64,000 nt of DNA, taken from positions 59,896,856 to 59,960,855 of the forward strand of contig NC_089827.1 in assembly GCF_035046505.1 (NCBI RefSeq). Reading direction: 5' to 3'. Shown here in pieces: positions 20,141 through 33,934 of the stretch (within the stretch, counting starts at the first letter, position 1; the number at the start of each line of letters is the position of its first letter). Source of the DNA: Tiliqua scincoides. Its lineage: Eukaryota > Chordata > Lepidosauria > Squamata > Scincidae. The notes beneath the pieces were generated by a model. That model was not told the origin of the DNA, ran no database searches, and saw nothing but the letters and a program-made list of their open reading frames with translations. The position numbers and the translations under genes are program-made.

Positions 20141-22690
20141 GCTACCCAGCTGGTGGTGGGACTCCAGCAGTGATGGCCTAGAGCCAGATCAGCTCCTGCA
20201 ACAGTGTGTGCACTTGTGCTGGTGATGCCAAGGGCTACTGCAGGTGCTGCTGTCCCATCTTCAGGGATGCACCAGGCTGCTGTGTTGGAGTCAACATATC
20301 CACAGCCTGCTCTACCCTTGCAAGACCCTCCCCTCAGTTGGACTAAGCCGAGCTGCAACCACATGCTGCCTCTGCATCACCTGGCCTCCCTCCACGTGTA
20401 CCTGTTTAGTGCATCTCCACCAGGCACCTGCATAGGTGTGGCGTGGCTGCTGCTGCAGATGTGTCCTGCTCTAGTCCTTGATTTGTTTGCCACTGTTGTG
20501 GCTGCAGGTGCAGCTTCTGTATTGGGGGGGGGGGTCTCCGCTTGGGTGCTTTGTCCAGGTAGCCTTTACTTAAGTGCAGACTGTGGCAGGAGGACCCTAC
20601 ATCCAGAACGTACGATGCCTTTGGGTGCTTTGTGTGCCCTTGCTGTGTCTGAGAATGCTATCCATCAAGGGCTGTGCACCTGCAGCTACATGGAGTCCTG
20701 GTAGGGAGAGAGCAACAAACCTTCCAGTGCTGTGAGCGATCTGTGAACCAAGCCTAGAATTGTGCAGTCACACCTTGGCACAGTGGCATGTTGTCAAATC
20801 AGAGGCAATAAATAGTAGATCAGCCACTCACCACAGGCATGGGTTGCAGAGCTGCATCCTTGAATCAGCTCAATATGATGCACGCACATACCCTGCTCTC
20901 CTTAGGAGCACTGCTGATGCAACGTCCAAAGAACAGCTCTTCTTCCATTCACTGGCCATTGGTGCTGATTTGCTGCACCGGTTGGAATTTGAGACCATCC
21001 CACTTTCGTTACAAGTCTGGTTCAATGAGTAGTTGTGAAGGACTTAGGCTACAGGGTCTATTTGTCAGCTGCCCTTTCCCAGTCCCTTCCATCTCCCATC
21101 CATGGTTTCTGCTGGCTGGCGGTGGGAAGCAGGGATTCCTTTTGCTGAGATCAAGGGGGCTTACTCCCAAATAAGTATAGAATTGCAGCTGTAGTCTGAC
21201 AGCTGATATAAAGCACAGCCCAATCCTATGCTGGTCTACTCAGAAGTTAGCCTCCTTGAGTTCTGTGGACTTACTCCCAGATAAGTATGTGTAGGATTGC
21301 AACCAGTTTCCTTATTGCTCTAGGTGTTTGTTTCTGGTGAGTAAGATATGATTACAGTCCAAGTCTTACTGAACACAATGGGCTTCCTTCTGAGTGAAAT
21401 AACTCCTGTTTGAAACATCTCTATTGTGCTTATTGCAACAACATTGAAACTCCTCCCCCTGGGGGGGCTTCAAAGACTAAACACATCTTCCATTAGTTTC
21501 AATGGGGAATCAACCCTAGATCTTCTAGAGCCCTTCCTTTAAAATAAAAAAAGTGACAGACTCAAATTCATATGTATCTATACTTGCATTTGCTAGATGA
21601 AAGGCACAATTTCAGTTGTTGGTAAGTTTGAACAATGCTGATGCTGCTCTGAAGACCAGAGTAAACATATGTGTGCTTAAATACACAACATGGCTGACTC
21701 TCTCTCTACACACACATATAAATAAGATCTCCCTTGCATCACTTTGCTCATTTAGGCACACATCTAGTCTGGCCATAAGTGAGAGAGAGCATAAACATAA
21801 GTAGACAATCATTTACTTTAGTTTCTACTGGGCCTCTTCCTGTGTTTTGATCTGTGGTCTGGACTGGGTTAGACAGACTGACTTCCATTGGCTCTAATCC
21901 ACACTATTGGCTAAGGATGTACAAAGCCTTCTATCCATCCCTGCCACTTACTGCTAGTTAAAAAAACAAAACCTAGCACATTGGTGGAAAAACTCTAAGC
22001 AAGGGCACTCCCCTGCTGCAGCTTGAAATTATACAGCCCATTCTACCAATTAATAACTCTACTACATACCTCAATCTGCTGCATGTGTACAGATCAAGCC
22101 ATTTATCAGAGCCATCTGTTAGGGAATGCCCAGTTTGTACTGCAGAACATCACAGAAAAGACAGCCAGGAACCTGTGACTAGACTGAGGTCAAAATAAGG
22201 GCATAGGAGTAAAAAATGAGCAAAGGTGAGAGGGAAAATGACCCCTTACCCAGCCATGGGTTGCTGAGCCAAATCCTTCCCAGAAGCCTGGGCAGCCACT
22301 GGCACTGAGGCACTAACAATTGCCTGAATGGATCACATACTGATCCAGCTCTAGGTAGGAATCTACTGCAGATAGCATATATTTAATACATTTTTACTCC
22401 TTCTTCCTCCCCCCCCCACTACCATTGGTGCCCAGTAACACCTTGCATTCTATGAAAAGTATTAGGGAGAACATGTGGTTTGGGATAAATCAATTGTTGC
22501 TGTGATAGTTTTAGTTTGTCTTCTACAACTGATCTGTTAGAGGCTTTTTCTTCATGATTTGCATATGTTTACTATTGGGTTTTTAGTATGTACTGTATGT
22601 ATATTTGTTTGCCACCTTGACGGTTTAGTTAACAGAAAGGGGAGTGTTTTTAAATAGCTTAAGCTGACCAGAGACACTTATTTACATTCC
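20141..22690. other. Intergenic stretch between FMC1/tRNA and the UBN2 3' end
   Basis: Open frames of 90-166 codons at 20,204-21,174 have no recognisable domain and overlap on both strands, so I do not call them genes. Fold-back repeat copies lie near 21,145-21,190, 21,215-21,303 and 21,340-21,400. A degraded LINE tail with tttgtttgccaccttgacgg lies near 22,600. Confidence 0.5.
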
Positions 22691-22692
22691 TC

Positions 22693-22698
22693 TTTATT
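22693..22698 (-). promoter_or_regulatory. UBN2: Candidate distal poly(A) signal of UBN2
   Basis: The minus strand carries AATAAA here, in the context TTAAATAAAGAGG. It is the last canonical signal before sequence clearly made of LINE debris (about 22,400-22,680). Other AATAAA hexamers on the minus strand lie near 23,005, 23,993, 24,068, 24,925 and 30,428, so alternative 3' ends are likely. The choice of this site is an inference. Confidence 0.4.
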
Positions 22699-25600
22699 TA
22701 ATACAGCACAGACACATGACACATACAAAAGAAAAACACTCATGAAGGCCCTGCCACACTTAAAGACAGGTACATCTATACTCAGTTGAACAAGGCTCCC
22801 GATTCAGATCAGAATCTGTTAGCTAGCTTTAGTTGGATCCTTAGAGAAAGTCTGCTGCCAAAAAAAAATAAACTTCTGCACCTTTTGGAAAAGTAGAACT
22901 GGGAGGATCACTTATGGAGCCCAGAGGCACGCTACTGAAGCACAAGCCCTCTGAGCTAGAGATCTGAAACAATGATGTTTTGCACTAACGACAGTACACC
23001 TTATTTCTTTTGCATTTTATTCCTCAGGTGTAAACCATGATCAAATGTGCTAGGAGGGTAAATAATTGCTTCCGGGTTAAATAAATTGCATCATTAAGAT
23101 CAGGGCAGGTTTGAATGTACACTTACAACAGGTGCAGGCTTTTTGTGGCAGCGGCTTTCCCCTTCTTCTCCTCCAATGTTGGGGGAACTAAGCAGGCACC
23201 AGCTCTTCCGTAAGGAGCCTCACATACTTTTGTAAAAAAACAAAAATACAAAAAGGAAGGTGACGGGTATTTACAAAATTCATGGCTGGTACAGTACATC
23301 ATTTAAGACACACTATGCTACAATCTTTCAGGTCCTGAGATTATTACAAAAAAAGTTAATTCAAATATTGTGTTCAGATTCAGTTTGAGAGAGGAGGAAA
23401 AGATCAAATCATGTCTTTAAAATCCGATATCCCTTCATGTTAGTAGAACACATCTCCCTAAAAAGTCAAACCAAAAGCAGTTGGCACCAATCACTAATTA
23501 AGTAGCTGTGGCTACTCAAAGCATTTCTCACTTGAGGAAGCTAATTATGTTTGTTGCAGAAGAGTATGCATCATGTGAAAGATGTGTGGGGAATACTCTA
23601 AGATGGCAGTACCAGTTCTAGGAAATATTCAGGTTCCTACTCACAAAAGGAAGCCCACGTGTGGAACCAAGTTATATATACAGAACAGAATTGCTGCTTC
23701 AGATGAGTTTGCAAGTATGGTTTCCCATAGCACCATTACCTGATAAGGATGGTTTGTTAAGGACGGCCATACACAATCTGTAGTAATTTTGTTTTAAATA
23801 TTTAGCACCAATTTTGTCAAAGTAGTGAGCTAGCCATGTAGAAGTCTCCTTGCTCTTCATTTTCTATATCCCTCTTGTTTTCAAATGTCTAGCCAGTCAG
23901 ATAATAAAAGTAGAGTTCTGTTCCCCACCCTTCACTGTTAAGTCAAAAGGTAAGGAGAAAACTCCCACAGGCAATACTGTAAGCCTGAATCCTTTATTGG
24001 AAGGACTTGGTTTACAATAGAATAGCTAGCTTTTAAACTTAGAAGTTCTACTGTCAACTTGAATTCCTTTATTCAAAAAAGCATCTTATCCTTGTATCCT
24101 GGAATGCAGAGTTTCAATTTACTGCTCCACACCTATAACCACACAGATGCCCAGCTACAGGAAGCATCTTATAACCTAGAAAAATACAAGCAATATTAAG
24201 ATTTTAACCATGAAATGTAATATCCAGGTACTTAGTGCGGTTAAAAGAAAAAGAATGGGTAGGTGGCTAGTCTGTAATGCGAACATAATAGTTCTTAGCA
24301 GCTTTTCAGAAAAATGAGCTTATTTAAGGTTAATCAAGTTTGCTCAGTCCAAATACTGTAAAGTATAATTTAAATCTACTCCCAACATTGAGAAGGTGTG
24401 CAAAAAGTGCACCGCTTTCCACATTAAGGAGTTTAGGTTATGGAGTGTTCTGGGTTCTCTAATCTGTAGACAATTCAACACTGAAGGGTGCAAGAGAAGG
24501 CAGAAAGATGAAGATCCTGATGTCAGCTTCCATTTAAAGAAAGTTCTGCCTAGAGAGATTCAGTTTTAACTGACATTTCTCTGTATACAGGTGAGGCATT
24601 CATCCACTTGCAGATTTAATAAATTCAATTTGATGGTAAGTAGAGGGAATGTTTACTCCCTGGACTATTATTTTGTGCCTGTGTATTTGATTATGCCAGT
24701 TGAGGCATTATCACATTTTAGTATCCCTCCTAAAGCCATGCAGTCTCATGACATGAGCTTCGTACTAGGTGAAAGTGTTTCTGCTCTTTTTTTAGAGTTT
24801 CCATGTTAGAAAAATAATTTTGTAGTATACACATTCAAAAAACTATGTCATGTTTCTTTGGGCAGACATTACAGTGGAAGGGCAAAGTATACATAGTACT
24901 GGAACGTGAAGTCTATATGCATAGTTTATTTAACTGCCTGCTAATCAAACTAAGGCTTTATGGGAAGGGTAAAGCATAAACTCACCCCACTAGTGCTGAA
25001 AGAAGTCATTCTTACATAACCTTTGAGCACTATACCTGCCATTTGTTTCAGTTTACTGGTTTCTCCCAATTTTCATGCTGGGCAGTCAAGAATACAAATC
25101 ATTACTGTAAAATGTGAACACTAAGTGAAAAAGCTTCTGTTCTGAATACACTAAATATTAGTCGTTATAGTGTACACTGCTTATACTGTTTCGAGAGCAT
25201 TAAAAAATGACTGACTCCAGTGGGGACAAGAAAAAGCTTCAGACATTGGTTTTGTTACATGAAACAAAGACTCTCTCTTGCACAGGAAATGCTCCACAAT
25301 GTAACATTTATTGTATGACACCACTTATAGAGAAACCTAACTTTCCTCTATGACATAGTAAAACATAATTCAGTTAGGGGAACAGTTTGGAGACAGTCTG
25401 AACATAGACTTCGCATTTCCTGGAGCAGGTGGAGTCCAGCTGCTTCCCTAAGCTTAGTCTCAAAGTTTCTTCAACCACCAAAGGGTGACAGAAGCCATTA
25501 GAGGCAAAAATTGTGCAAAAGGGTCCTGAGAGAGATTCAGGAAAGGGGAATGGTTATTTATGGACTATCACACTGGTTCTATATAATAAAATTTTCCTAC

Positions 25601-28600
25601 CACCTCCACCCCACAGAGAATATGATCTTTGGGGGCTTCTTTGAACTGATAAGATTTAGCAAAAAGTGTGCTCATTCTTTCCAAATAATTTGAAGCCCTT
25701 AAAAGTCAGGTTTAGGCCACAGCTCTGGCTGCCCCCCCCCCCCAAACCACAGCATGACAACTTGTGTTTTCCTTCCTTGAACACACTTTTCCTTGCTAAA
25801 TGGAAATGTATTAAAACATGTTCTTGGCTGGAGGTAGGACAATCCCTTCTCATATTTGCACCACCACCAGAACAATGTCAACTAGAAGAAACTCCCTCAG
25901 CCACACTTCATCTGAACACCATTCGCTTGAACAACAAGATAGTCATTTTAGATAGAGTGCCCAGTCATCCATTCAAGATTGATTTTAGACAGACAGAATG
26001 CAACTTAATTTGTTTTGTTTCAAATCAAGATATAGTAGAACCATGTTAAATAGTACACTGTTAAAAGAAAGCCAGATTAAAAACTTGCAAATATATAACA
26101 AGCTTTGAAATACATGATCACTTATTTTGATTGCTAGTTTGCATCCTTCCCATTCTCACAGTTCATTAACTTACAGTAGTAGGCTTTGTAAAGAAGTCTT
26201 GACAAAGAAGTGAACTCTTGCTGCGATTCTTTGCATAAAACCATTTTGCTACTATTTAGCAAGTTTGCTACTTATAGCAAAATTCTGTTGTGACTAAAGC
26301 CTTATACAGACGTCATGCCTGCCATGTATTACAAACACATGGTGGGAAGCATGGATTGCAACTGCTAGCCATGCCCCGTGCCAATGCATTTGCTGGCCTT
26401 GGCATCCAAACATGCAAAGGCCTGGGAGGTATAACCAGAAAGCATTTCAGCATGGGGTGTGTGGCTAGCTGTGTGCTTCCCCGCCCTGCCATGTTGGCTG
26501 TACACAGAGGGGATAACATTTGAAGAAGGCCCAGTTCTGACAAAGATTTTACGAAATGTATCTGAGCAATGCAAGGAAGCTCTCGCTGTATTTGAGACAT
26601 GGGAAACTACAACTTTGGTTACACTTAAAAGATTCAGTCACTAGGCAGCTATTTAGTGATCTAATTCTTTGAGCAACTGAACAGGCACAAAGCGCCTAAG
26701 ATAGTAAGCATAAATATCCCAGCTCTAGCATAGAGACAATGCAGGTACATTTACACTAGAACTTGGACTTTGCTGAAATTGTATAGAAGTTAATAGTGCT
26801 GTTGCTTTCTCCTCTCTTCTACCTGCTATGGCTCAGTTGTCTCAGTGCAGGGGTGAATGGACAATAGAAACTGGGAAAATACAAGCCTAAAATGATGGCC
26901 CTGCTGCATGCAGTCCTACAAAACTCAGAAGAGCCATAAGTAGGCACATGACTTTCCAAATAAAAAGGAGTTACATAGGTAGTAGATGTCTCTGGCATGG
27001 CAGAGCCAAATATAAAGGATTTTTTGTTCATTAAAACAATGAAAGCCATTGTTTGTGCTACCACAGCGAAAATGGTTGTACTTGCTTTCTTTGTGTAACC
27101 TACAGCCTGTGGAAATTTTATGTAGTTCTATTTTCTGTTCTTGTTTGTAAGGAGTTATGCCAAATTTTAGGATGACCTGTTGGAAGTTATTCAAAGTGTT
27201 TACACATTAACACGCTGGAGCTATCATATTAATTTCATTTACAACTTAAAATTCCAATGGGAAAGGCTCAATTGGTACCCACTAATAACTTCCTTAGAGT
27301 TGCTCAAATACAACTAAATTACTATATAGTCACCTGTGTCAATGCTCACCTTCATAAGTAGACAAAGCTACAGAAAACAGATAGAACATTAGGACTCTTG
27401 GGATCACTGTTTTGCATGAAAGCAAGCACATAAGAATGAATGCCATGGTATAGCAGCTATAACATTACACACATTTAACATTAATTACAGAAAAGAAACA
27501 ATTTAACAGCATAAAGTCATCTTGGCAGGTTCAAGGTTCTCCCAAATGCCTCCTAGCACTTTAGGATTTCTGAGTATACTTTGTGGGGAAAGTAGGGAAC
27601 AAAACAAAGAAAAGGCACTTAAACAAAGGACAAGGCCTGAATCAAGTAATTTGGAGGGGCAACACCATTCATTCAGAGACAGAAGTAAATTATATTAAAA
27701 TGTTTGAATATTGCTGTAAAATTATAATTGCATAAACTGTTGATTAACCAGTTATTTACTTTCAGCTTAGATTTTGGAAAAAAAGCGAACAAGCAAGTGA
27801 CTCTACAATGACCTCCAACATGGAAAGCACTGGTGGTCTGGAGACGGGTGAAATCCTTCCAAAGTTTAGCCTGATTGCAGGTTTTGTTTTATTTTCCTGC
27901 AATACTATCCTGAAATGTCCAAAAATAAAAAGATAATTTACTATCTCTTTTGCTGATGCACTCTGAGAAAACAAGACAAAACACCCTTAGTATCTAATCC
28001 CCCTGTGGGCAAAGAACTCCAAAACCAATCTGTAAACTATATTTTTAAATTTTCTTATAAATATAGCCAAAAATTATTTTCATGACTGTAGCAGCAAACA
28101 TGATAAAGTGGGAGTCCTAAGAGATTAATCCCTTAGATTATTATGGTTCAGTAGAACTGACATTCGCTCGGGAGTTGCAGAATCTCTGTACTTTCATGTC
28201 AACTGCTTTGGACCAAGAGGAGAGATTATGTGGAAAATGGATCAGTCATAAGATGAATAGAAGGGCACATATTTGGTTGCTTGCCCTGCTCACAGTCTAT
28301 TGGATAAATCAGAAGTACAGTAACTTTTGATTTAATGAAAACAGATGTCAAACCCACAGCACCCGCTCCTGGGACTGACTTAGCATTCCCATCCATCTTC
28401 CTAGAGATAAGATAATAAGAAAGCTGAGCACAAATGAATGGGTTAGACTAACTCCTCTTTCAGGGACAGAGGAAAGCAATGCACTGTTTAAGTCAACTGA
28501 AGTTTCCATCTTATTGTTCTCAATGCCTACATCCTTTCCTCCATGCTTGGTGGAAATATCAGAAAACCTAGAAATTGCTACTATGTCCTAATAGGGTTAA

Positions 28601-29186
28601 ACACACATAGAAGGCATAATTTAAAGGTTTAACTTCAAAACCTGTATTTGAAAATTATTGCTTCCACTTGAGACTGAGTGCGAGTCTGCCACTTTAACTC
28701 ACAGTTCCCAAAAATTAGGTCAGCCCAGCTGCTCAATATGACAACCGACTCTTATTGCTTATGAATACTGAGGAGGTGAGGGTTTATATGCTGTTTAAAA
28801 TTTTGAAAGATTTTTAAAAGAAAAAGTATGACTCTTGGAAAATACTGCCAAAATGAAGAGTTGCTGTGAAGGAAGCACACTAAATTAAAATTTTGCATTG
28901 AAATACTCCCTATCCCTTTCTAGCCACCTCATGAGTCCCCAGGCCTTTAAAGCACTGGGAATCACTATGTTAGATTCATTCCAATCTCAGAGTTCTTGAT
29001 TTATAGAGCACATAGGAAGAGGTGACACCCATCATTATCTGACTAGTTCCACAATGTTGTCAGATATTTCCAAGCTGGTTGTTGATGAGAACTGGATTGA
29101 GTTCATATCACATGCCAAGAACATTCCAATTTAGCCAGTTGAATTGTGGGGCATGCCCAATCACCCTAGTCATAGAATTAATATTT

Positions 29187-29516
29187 CAGGGGTGGCCAAA
29201 CTTGCTTAATGTAAGAACTACATGAACTACATACGTAAGAGCATGATAAACTTCAGTTGAGAGCCACAAGAGAGATGTTTGAAAGCATCAATATTTAAGA
29301 AGCATTTAAATTCTTAAATGTGTTTACACACATGAACTTTAATGTTTTAATCCAGTGGCTCTTGGTTAATACACGGTAAATTATAAAGCTCAATTTTTTT
29401 TACCTTTTATATTAATTGTGATGCAAAAAGGAGCTCAGCCAACATATTTCTGAGAGCCACACATTATATGCTGAAGAGCCAAACATGGTTCATGAGCCAC
29501 AGTTTCGACACCCCTG
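29187..29516. mobile_element. hAT element within the probable UBN2 3'UTR
   Basis: The ends are CAGGGGTGGCCAAACTTGC and TTTCGACACCCCTG. The flanks taatattt and taatatac match at six of eight positions, so it is an older insertion than the others of its type. The interior has gagagccaca blocks repeated near 29,260 and 29,450. Confidence 0.75.
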
Positions 29517-32506
29517 TAATATACTATAGTACCGATAACAGTACCTAGGGCAGGAGAAGACAACTGGTGCTATATTGTTCCAAGGGAAAAAGTTTAATTC
29601 TCCAGTATCTTAAAACACAGCAAACTTTTGCACCAGAACACATTGTTTTATTTAAAAATATGGAAGAATTGACAAGAAATTTCATCCTGAAGTATGGAAC
29701 TCTCAGGGGGAGGTTGAATTTTTCCAAATAGCATTCTGTGCTGGCTTCAATATTTTTAATCTGCCTGGTGCATGATTTCTGATAAAGTGAAGCCTCTGCC
29801 AAAAGACAATTGCCCTATCAGACCTTTGTTTGTAAGAAATGGTAAGAAAGAGAAAGTGGCAATCGCATACCTAAGTTTTAGTTTTCATAAAACAACCTGA
29901 AAGGCAGGCTCACAGTGTGCCAGATTTTCTTGTATAAAGTCAGCAGACATAACTTTGTGTTTTATTGCATTCCAATTATGGCTTGCAAATACACTTCTCT
30001 GTTGCAAGCCTTATCCATAACATTTATGATTTTATTGAGCCTGTTTCGAACCAATATCCACCATCTAAAACATAAATTTAATTGGTAACCCAGGCTATAT
30101 GCTGCCACAAGGCAACAGCTGAAAATGTTGCATCATACTCAAGAAAGGAAGAATTTGTCTATTTATGCATGAAAGATAAACTTGTATGGGCAATAGAGTT
30201 GAGGAAAAGAGAAATCAAATATATATATGGGGGGAAGGGAATCTAAGGCTTTGAATAATGCACCAAACAAAAAGCCAGGATCTTTTCAGCTGTGTGGCTA
30301 TTTAACCTTGTAGTTTCCTCTAACCAAACTACAAAAATTTTATCAGAAAAGCCCTTAGTTTGCCTTGTAACTGAGATCAATATCTAGATTTAAATTGAGT
30401 TTTTTCTTCCACAGTTTTGTGCAAAATACTTTATTAACAGTCTCAACCCAACATTCAGTTACTGTTATATATTATTTAAATATATGTATATTTTTACATT
30501 TATGATCAGATTTATAAGTAGTAAAGAAGTTTATCTGGATAAGATGAAATACCATACCTTTCTAAAAAACTAAGTGTTCAACAAAGACAACAGAACTGTG
30601 ATATTTGGCCATTATGCCATAAAAAAATATGCAAGTTGAGCAGAACTGTACACAAAGCCAGATAATTTTCTGAACTTTCTACTGTAGTCACTCATTCCCT
30701 CTGCATTTAAAAGGTGGCTTGTTCTTCAGCAAGTGGTTGCAGCAGAAGTTTCCAGGAAGTGTCCAGCTGTACATGTTCTCCTGCACTTGCATATACCTTT
30801 GTATGATCATGACCTTCGTGGGAAAAACTGAAAGCACCTAGTAAAATTATATTAACATGACATATATCCGATTTAAATTAGAGAAAAGGCTTCAGACGAG
30901 GGTTCTGGTTTCTAGTTTGGAAAATCATGAAAGATTTTACAACAGTGTCTTACCTTCTTGATTTTACAAAAATATGACTTAATTATATTTTGACCCACTT
31001 ATTCCTTTTGCACTATTTTATGGATTACAGTAAAATACTGTTTCTTACATTTACTTGCCAAACATCTAACATATTGCTATCAAAAACAAAGTCCGTCTCA
31101 AAATTGTTACCAGGGCCAGTCACCTATGAGACAGGGTGATGTAGCAGCTCAAGTGGTGGCTGGGGAAGATAATGAGCTGGCAGGTGGGTGCTCCACGCTC
31201 CATGCCTACCTATTAGCCTCCCCCACCGGCTGGCCCATCCCCTTCTTCCTCTTTGGAGAATGGGGGCACAGTTTCTTTTCCTCCAGGGCTGCTACCAAAA
31301 ATTGTGGAGAAATAGGGGGGCAGGGCAAGGGCATGAAATTCTGGTACCACTTCAGGTGCCTGTCTGGTCTCAGCCAGGCCTGTGTGTTACTATACAGGGT
31401 TCAGGTTTTACACCTCACCACTGCGCAGGTATTAGAAATGCTGGAGATATGAATTTTAAGTCTAGGCAGAAGGCACCTCAACCGCTCTTTGGAGAAAGCT
31501 TTGAACAGTACTGAAAAACGGCAAGATTGTGCACAGAAGCAAGCTACATGTAATTCTTGTTAGCTAGGAAGTCAATACAGTGTGCGACTTTTCAGAGCTA
31601 TCAGGAGAAGAACCCGAGACAAGACTATCTTCACAAAGGATGGAAACTGGAGGATTCTGTTAAAACACAAGGCAACTCTGAAGTAGTACAGCAAACCTAA
31701 GGACAAAAACCAAAACCACTTTTCTTCAGGAGATATTTAAAGGTTTGGTCTGATGAAGTCAAATTACAATTAACTATTTGAAGTTAATAGTGTCCAATTT
31801 AAGTACTATTTGAAAATGTGGGGTTTAAAGTCAGTTACAGAAAACCCTACAACTTTTCCTTGAGAAAGAACAAACGTGAACATTCTGGTTAGTGACACTT
31901 ATCTATGGCTTCAGACTCCCACCAGCAGACATATGTAATCTTTAAGAAATAATGGATAAGTGGCCTTGGTTTTGTAATGAGAAAAACCGTTCTTCCTTTC
32001 AATTTCTACACAATCACTATTTCTAGTCTGTACTACACATTATTCAGAGTTGAGCAGAATGTTCCTCACATATATTGTAGACCCTGGAACCCTCAGTGTG
32101 CCAGTAAGAGGACCTCACTTGCATGATGGATGGAGAAATCTATTTTGGCTTCCTTTCACAGATCCTTTTATAGGTATCAGCCTGAAAGGTTTGTGCTGCT
32201 GTAGGTTTGACAACTGAACCTATCTGGCCAACCCTCTCTGAGCCACTCAGAAAGGATAAAAGGCTTTGGGAATTCTTTAAGTGATATCAAACTAGGAGTT
32301 GTTTTTAACATGAAAACCTTCCTCCTTTTCCTTCTCTCTTTGATCAAGTATTGTTTTCTTATTCTTCTTCCTCTCACCACAGTGCTTGGGATCAGAATAT
32401 GTAAACATTGACAAACAGCAGCTCTGTGTCCATGTAAGCACTTTCCAAACCAATTAGTCTCCATCAGCAAAGCAGAAGCACTTTAACTCCCATGCTCATC
32501 AGGATA

Positions 32507-32556
32507 TCACTGGGTTTTCCTCTGTAACTTAGTGTCCCCTTTACTTTGGCCTCCAT
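32507..32556 (-). CDS. UBN2: Ubinuclein-2, terminal coding exon
   Basis: After the acceptor CACTCCAG the minus strand reads (G)AT GGA GGC, giving DGGQSKGDTKLQRKTQ and a TGA stop at 32,507-32,509. The incoming phase (one base, G, from the previous exon) fits exactly. The basic C-terminal tail matches the ubinuclein family, in which the paralogue UBN1 ends in a similar short lysine/arginine-containing tail. The 3'UTR follows. Confidence 0.95.
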
Positions 32557-33004
32557 CTGGAGTGAGGATAAAGAGAATACAAGAAGTATAAAAGACAAGT
32601 TTTCATACTTTTGCAAGCTATATTCATGAATGAGATGGGGGTGGAGTGGAGTGTCCCTTTATAAGTCAAAGACCAGATAGGTACGCCTAATTTCCCCCCC
32701 CCCCAATAAGAAAACATAGATTAGGGTTAATCAGGCTGCATCCAGTGTAGGACAGGGACATAGAGGGGAATTTTCTCAGAATAACAGAATAAGGTAGGGA
32801 TGCAGAGTGGAATGCATTCCTGAACATGTATAAACCAGTAACACCCCTGCCCCACAGGGTTATTCATCCATCAAGCAACAGGTGGCAAACTGGCAGGGGT
32901 ACCGAATGCTCATCCACTACCTTCCCCAGCCACCTGGCTTCATAGAGTCTGGACCAACTCCATCCTCTTCTCGAGTGTTAGCTTATAAGAGGAGGATGGG
33001 AGGG

Positions 33005-33290
33005 TTTACCTCTCTCCCTTGGCATCTGGTGCTGCTATTGCTTTGCAGCTCCTCTAGTGGCCAGAGAAGGGAATGCCAGGCGCCCAGCATTCCCTCTGCA
33101 GCCATTGGAGGAAGCAGCAGCAGTGCACTGGACACCAGCAGCACTGAACACTGGGGAGAAGAAAGGGAAGCGGGCAGGAGTTGGGGGCTTTCCTCACTCC
33201 CTTGGCATCTAGTGCCATCCTCACCGCTTCCTAGTGGGTAGTAGAGGGAATGCTATGAACCCAGCATTCTTTCAGCAGCCATTATAGCAG
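33005..33290. repeat. ~185-bp imperfect tandem duplication in a UBN2 intron
   Basis: Two blocks share tcccttggcatctggtgc, a ctagtgg-type motif, agggaatgc and cccagcattccctctgcag. The first spans about 33,010-33,115 and the second about 33,190-33,285. They lie between the last two UBN2 coding exons. The origin is unknown. Confidence 0.65.
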
Positions 33291-33420
33291 TGGTCCCCAA
33301 ACTTACCTGCAAAGCCCTTCCTCTGACAGTGCCTGTTGCGGAACCCGGAAGTAAATGCTGATGATGTGACGCGATGATGTCACTGGCACTTACTTCTGGG
33401 TTACGCCTGGGAAAAAAGTC
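33288..33420 (+). mobile_element. hAT-like fragment
   Basis: The start cagtggtccccaaacttacc matches a hAT left end. The interior gacgcgatgatgtcactgg resembles other elements here. No right end or target duplication was resolved. Confidence 0.4.
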
Positions 33421-33844
33421 TTGAAAATTGATATAAAAATGTTAGGGAAGGAAAGGAGGACGGTATATTGAAAAGACATTCAAAATCCAGCTGCCCCAAG
33501 CAGTAACACAATTTCTGTTTCGTCAACATTTCATTCCAGTTTCTTCCATTCCAGATGCCAAATTCAAAATTAACACAATTTAGGCCAGTTCGCGTGTTAC
33601 AGTACTTTCTCCCGACAGTAACAGGGAAGGGGCATGCAAAAGGCCAGGAGTCATCCCAGGATGAGAATTCTCATCAGAATGTAACGAACGAATAGGCAAG
33701 TCCCAGAAGCAGTTCAGCAACTTTCAGAAAAATCTGGTAAAATATTCCATTTTTTAAAAATGTTCACCACTTTAGAATTACAAAACAGAAGCCAAGACAG
33801 AAAACTGCCCTTCCGCACTCTCAAAGAAAACAAACTTTCTTTAC

Positions 33845-33934
33845 CTGAATACGCTTGTTGCAAGTGAGCAGGCAGAGGTGCATGGGATAGAGTTGCTGCA
33901 TGTGGAGCTCCTGGCTGTAAACCCTTCAGTAAAT
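33845..33934 (-). CDS. UBN2: Ubinuclein-2, penultimate coding exon
   Basis: The exon encodes (N)LLKGLQPGAPHAATLSHAPL, then PAHLQQAYS, and ends at donor CAG|GTAAAG with one base carried over. The sequence matches the ubinuclein C-terminal block; UBN1 has the related LLAGLHSSPPHAAPLPHA. The chosen acceptor is TTCAG|ATTT at 33,935, which restores AQ-N-LLKG. A second acceptor, CCTCCAG, lies 18 bases upstream (exon start 33,952) behind a better pyrimidine tract and would insert six residues in frame. Confidence 0.94.

Larger units (their letters stand above)
22690..32506 (-). other. UBN2: Probable long 3'UTR of UBN2
   Basis: The stretch directly follows the UBN2 stop codon in transcription order, is AT-rich, has no coding exons on either strand, and has few mobile elements compared with every other 10-kb block in the window. 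It contains several AATAAA signals. I recall that mammalian UBN2 transcripts carry a very long 3'UTR. The exceptions to its repeat-poor character are the hAT element at 29,187-29,516 and two unexplained GC-richer blocks near 26,290-26,520 and 31,120-31,450. Confidence 0.55.

Noticed and set aside
20204-20704. 166-codon open frame upstream of the tRNA gene
   Set aside because: There is no recognisable domain, a Cys/Leu/Ala-rich random composition, and overlap with antisense frames of similar quality.
31126-31514. Two overlapping 108-codon frames in the probable UBN2 3'UTR
   Set aside because: They are offset frames of one GC-richer block with no domain; more likely an old insertion than a gene.
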